This document shows, one piece after another, positions 62,510-64,000 of a DNA stretch of 64,000 bases. The notes under the pieces are model-generated. The model did no database searches. It was not told where the DNA came from and saw nothing but the letters and a program-made list of their open reading frames with translations. The translations under genes were made by a program, and so were the position numbers. Source of the DNA: Sipunculus nudus (lineage: Eukaryota; Annelida; Sipuncula; Golfingiida; Sipunculidae); the NCBI GenBank assembly GCA_026874595.1, contig CM049316.1, positions 64,523,176 through 64,587,175 on the forward strand, written 5' to 3'. Every line of letters begins with the position of its first letter. Within the stretch, counting starts at the first letter, position 1.

Positions 62510-63400
62510 CCAACAACTCTAGGTGTGAAATCAACACCGATCACTCGCTGATGACAGCTGTCCCCAAACAACTCAAGGGCCTAAAGTCATTAATTAAAGG
62601 TGCCCTTTTGAAAAAGAATTTACATTTTTTTTTTTGGCTTCCTCTGTGTATATATTAATGATCTAAGGGTAATATTGGTCATGAAAAGTTCTTAGAAGGC
62701 CTTCGTGAAGGATGTATGAACTTGTTTATAAACAACATGTATGTTAACACAGCAATGGAAAAACATGTAACCTAAGGTGGTAGGTTGCATATATGAGGAG
62801 GTAGAAAGATCATTTTTTTTGCAAAACGCCATTGTAAAATTCTCGTTTATCTGACTTGTTCCCAGATGCCCTTGTAGAATTGTTTCGATTATTATAAACA
62901 CGTTGATATAAACAAAACAAGCAGCCTGTGTTCGTTGATGTCCACGTTTCCTCGCCTATTTTTATAAAAGCTTTAAGGGATTACCTTAAATTTATAATGG
63001 CCAGATAGGCGATTAGGCACCTTTAATTAGTGGCATCGGGTACTTGACCCACAAGCACTGAGGTGTGACATGTTGTAAATACAGACGCGGCCAGGTCAGT
63101 TGAGTCCGAGCGATAACACACGGGCTTGATCAAATATTAATGGCCTGTCTTAAGTTGGAATCAGGAAGCTGGCATATGATCAAGGGCATGTGGTATATTG
63201 GGGTAAAAAAACACCTGGCGGATGGCGGATAGCGAGTATGGCAAATGAACGAAGTAAATTAATAGTGAGGAAATCGGGACTTCGTCATTTGTTGGCGGTA
63301 GGCGAGGTTGGCGACTGAAAGAGGTCAGACTGTATAATATTTCTCAGTTAACTATGAATGGAACCAAATTCTATAATTCTAATTATAAATATATTTTATT
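62510..63400. other. Interior of the Tigger-type element, nothing readable
   Basis: The transposase N-terminus would be expected here but no frame with family motifs is visible. It is probably deleted or too decayed. Confidence 0.35.
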
Positions 63401-63523
63401 TTCAATATATAAATAATATTCTCAGGGTAGTAGGTTGGATGATTACATTGACCGTCCCCCTCTTGCTAAAAATTGTGTGTTGGAGGGGGGATATATACCC
63501 CCATCCCCCTTTGTATTGACTAC

Positions 63524-64000
63524 CCATATATATGGTTGTAGATGTAACAGCAGAACAATGATTTATCAACTTCCGCGGATCACAGGCGTTTCGTTTGGTA
63601 AGGGATCGCGTATGACCAGTCGGGAAAATGATTGGACATCACCAGAACAAATTCCATTCCTGTTCCAGTTGCATACAATCTACAGACACAAACCAAAAGG
63701 GCAAGTAAATGCTGCAAGGAAAGGCAAAATTTGCGAGCGTAGTTTGGTATGCATGACCAACCATTCCTTGTTCAAAACGATGGAATTGCATATAAATATT
63801 ATTATTATTATTGGCTCTATTAGGCTTCAACATCTGAAGAGTGCCAAACGCTCTGAGCGTGTGGTACGAAACTAATCAGTCATTAAATGCCTGCAGAAAA
63901 ACTAGTTTAGTACTTTCTGTACAACATAGAAATACTCTGGTCACCCATTGAGCACTCTGCCATCAGTTTTTGCAAACAATGATGACTCTATATATATATA
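63524..64000. other. Intergenic, nothing recognised
   Basis: A short ATT run lies near 63796. The window ends in a short TA run. Confidence 0.3.

Larger units (their letters stand above)
61611..63523 (-). mobile_element. ~1.9 kb Tigger/pogo-type element
   Basis: Left end GGCGTCAATTCAAC...GGGGTGGGGTGACTCG, right end TACCCCCATCCCCC...GTATTGACTACC, matching the short element at 59055-59526. It contains a degraded pogo/Tigger transposase on the minus strand. Ends are decayed and a target duplication is not clear. Confidence 0.5.

Overview
This is animal nuclear DNA: AT-rich, intron-containing, and full of microsatellites and small transposable elements. A mollusc or related marine invertebrate is likely. 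That guess rests on the intron-rich RRAGA gene and on the tRNA-headed SINEs and MITEs; no species marker is visible. There are no bacterial operons, CRISPR arrays or intact rRNA/tRNA genes.

One intact host gene is readable. RRAGA encodes the Rag GTPase A/B that carries amino-acid signals to mTORC1 at the lysosome. It lies on the minus strand in eight coding exons between 15730 and 3273. The exons join in phase at GT-AG sites into 308 codons plus a stop. The first coding exon is only 12 bases (Met-Lys-Lys-Lys) and is followed by a 7.9 kb intron. Three TCAYRTGA E-boxes, the type bound by MiT/TFE lysosomal regulators, lie 90-230 bases upstream of the start codon. Intron 1 holds a decayed 4.3 kb DNA transposon with a MULE-type transposase relic, itself invaded by a 699 bp MITE with a 9 bp target duplication. 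Intron 3 holds another MITE.

Upstream of RRAGA (16-64 kb) I found no second intact gene. The region contains nested MITEs (17.2-18.7 kb), an inverted-repeat element (21.5-22.2 kb), a possible solo LTR (23.0-23.7 kb), and a four-unit ~278 bp tandem array rich in CTCF-like AGGTGGCGC cores (25.2-26.3 kb). Further on are second copies of two of the MITEs (26.9 and 34.4 kb), a 709 bp tandem duplication carrying a pair of possible exons (29.4-30.8 kb), and a promoter-like CpG-rich patch (36.9-37.1 kb).

Between 37.7 and 40.3 kb a heavily frameshifted minus-strand coding relic that I cannot identify runs for about 2.6 kb. The rest includes tRNA-headed SINEs (33.6, 46.0 and 51.0 kb), a 29 bp minisatellite (53.4 kb), and a Tigger/pogo transposase relic inside a 1.9 kb element (61.6-63.5 kb) with a short non-autonomous relative at 59.1 kb. 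Runs of 10-18 G or C are unusually common and several fall inside one GGCGGATCC-ended repeat family.
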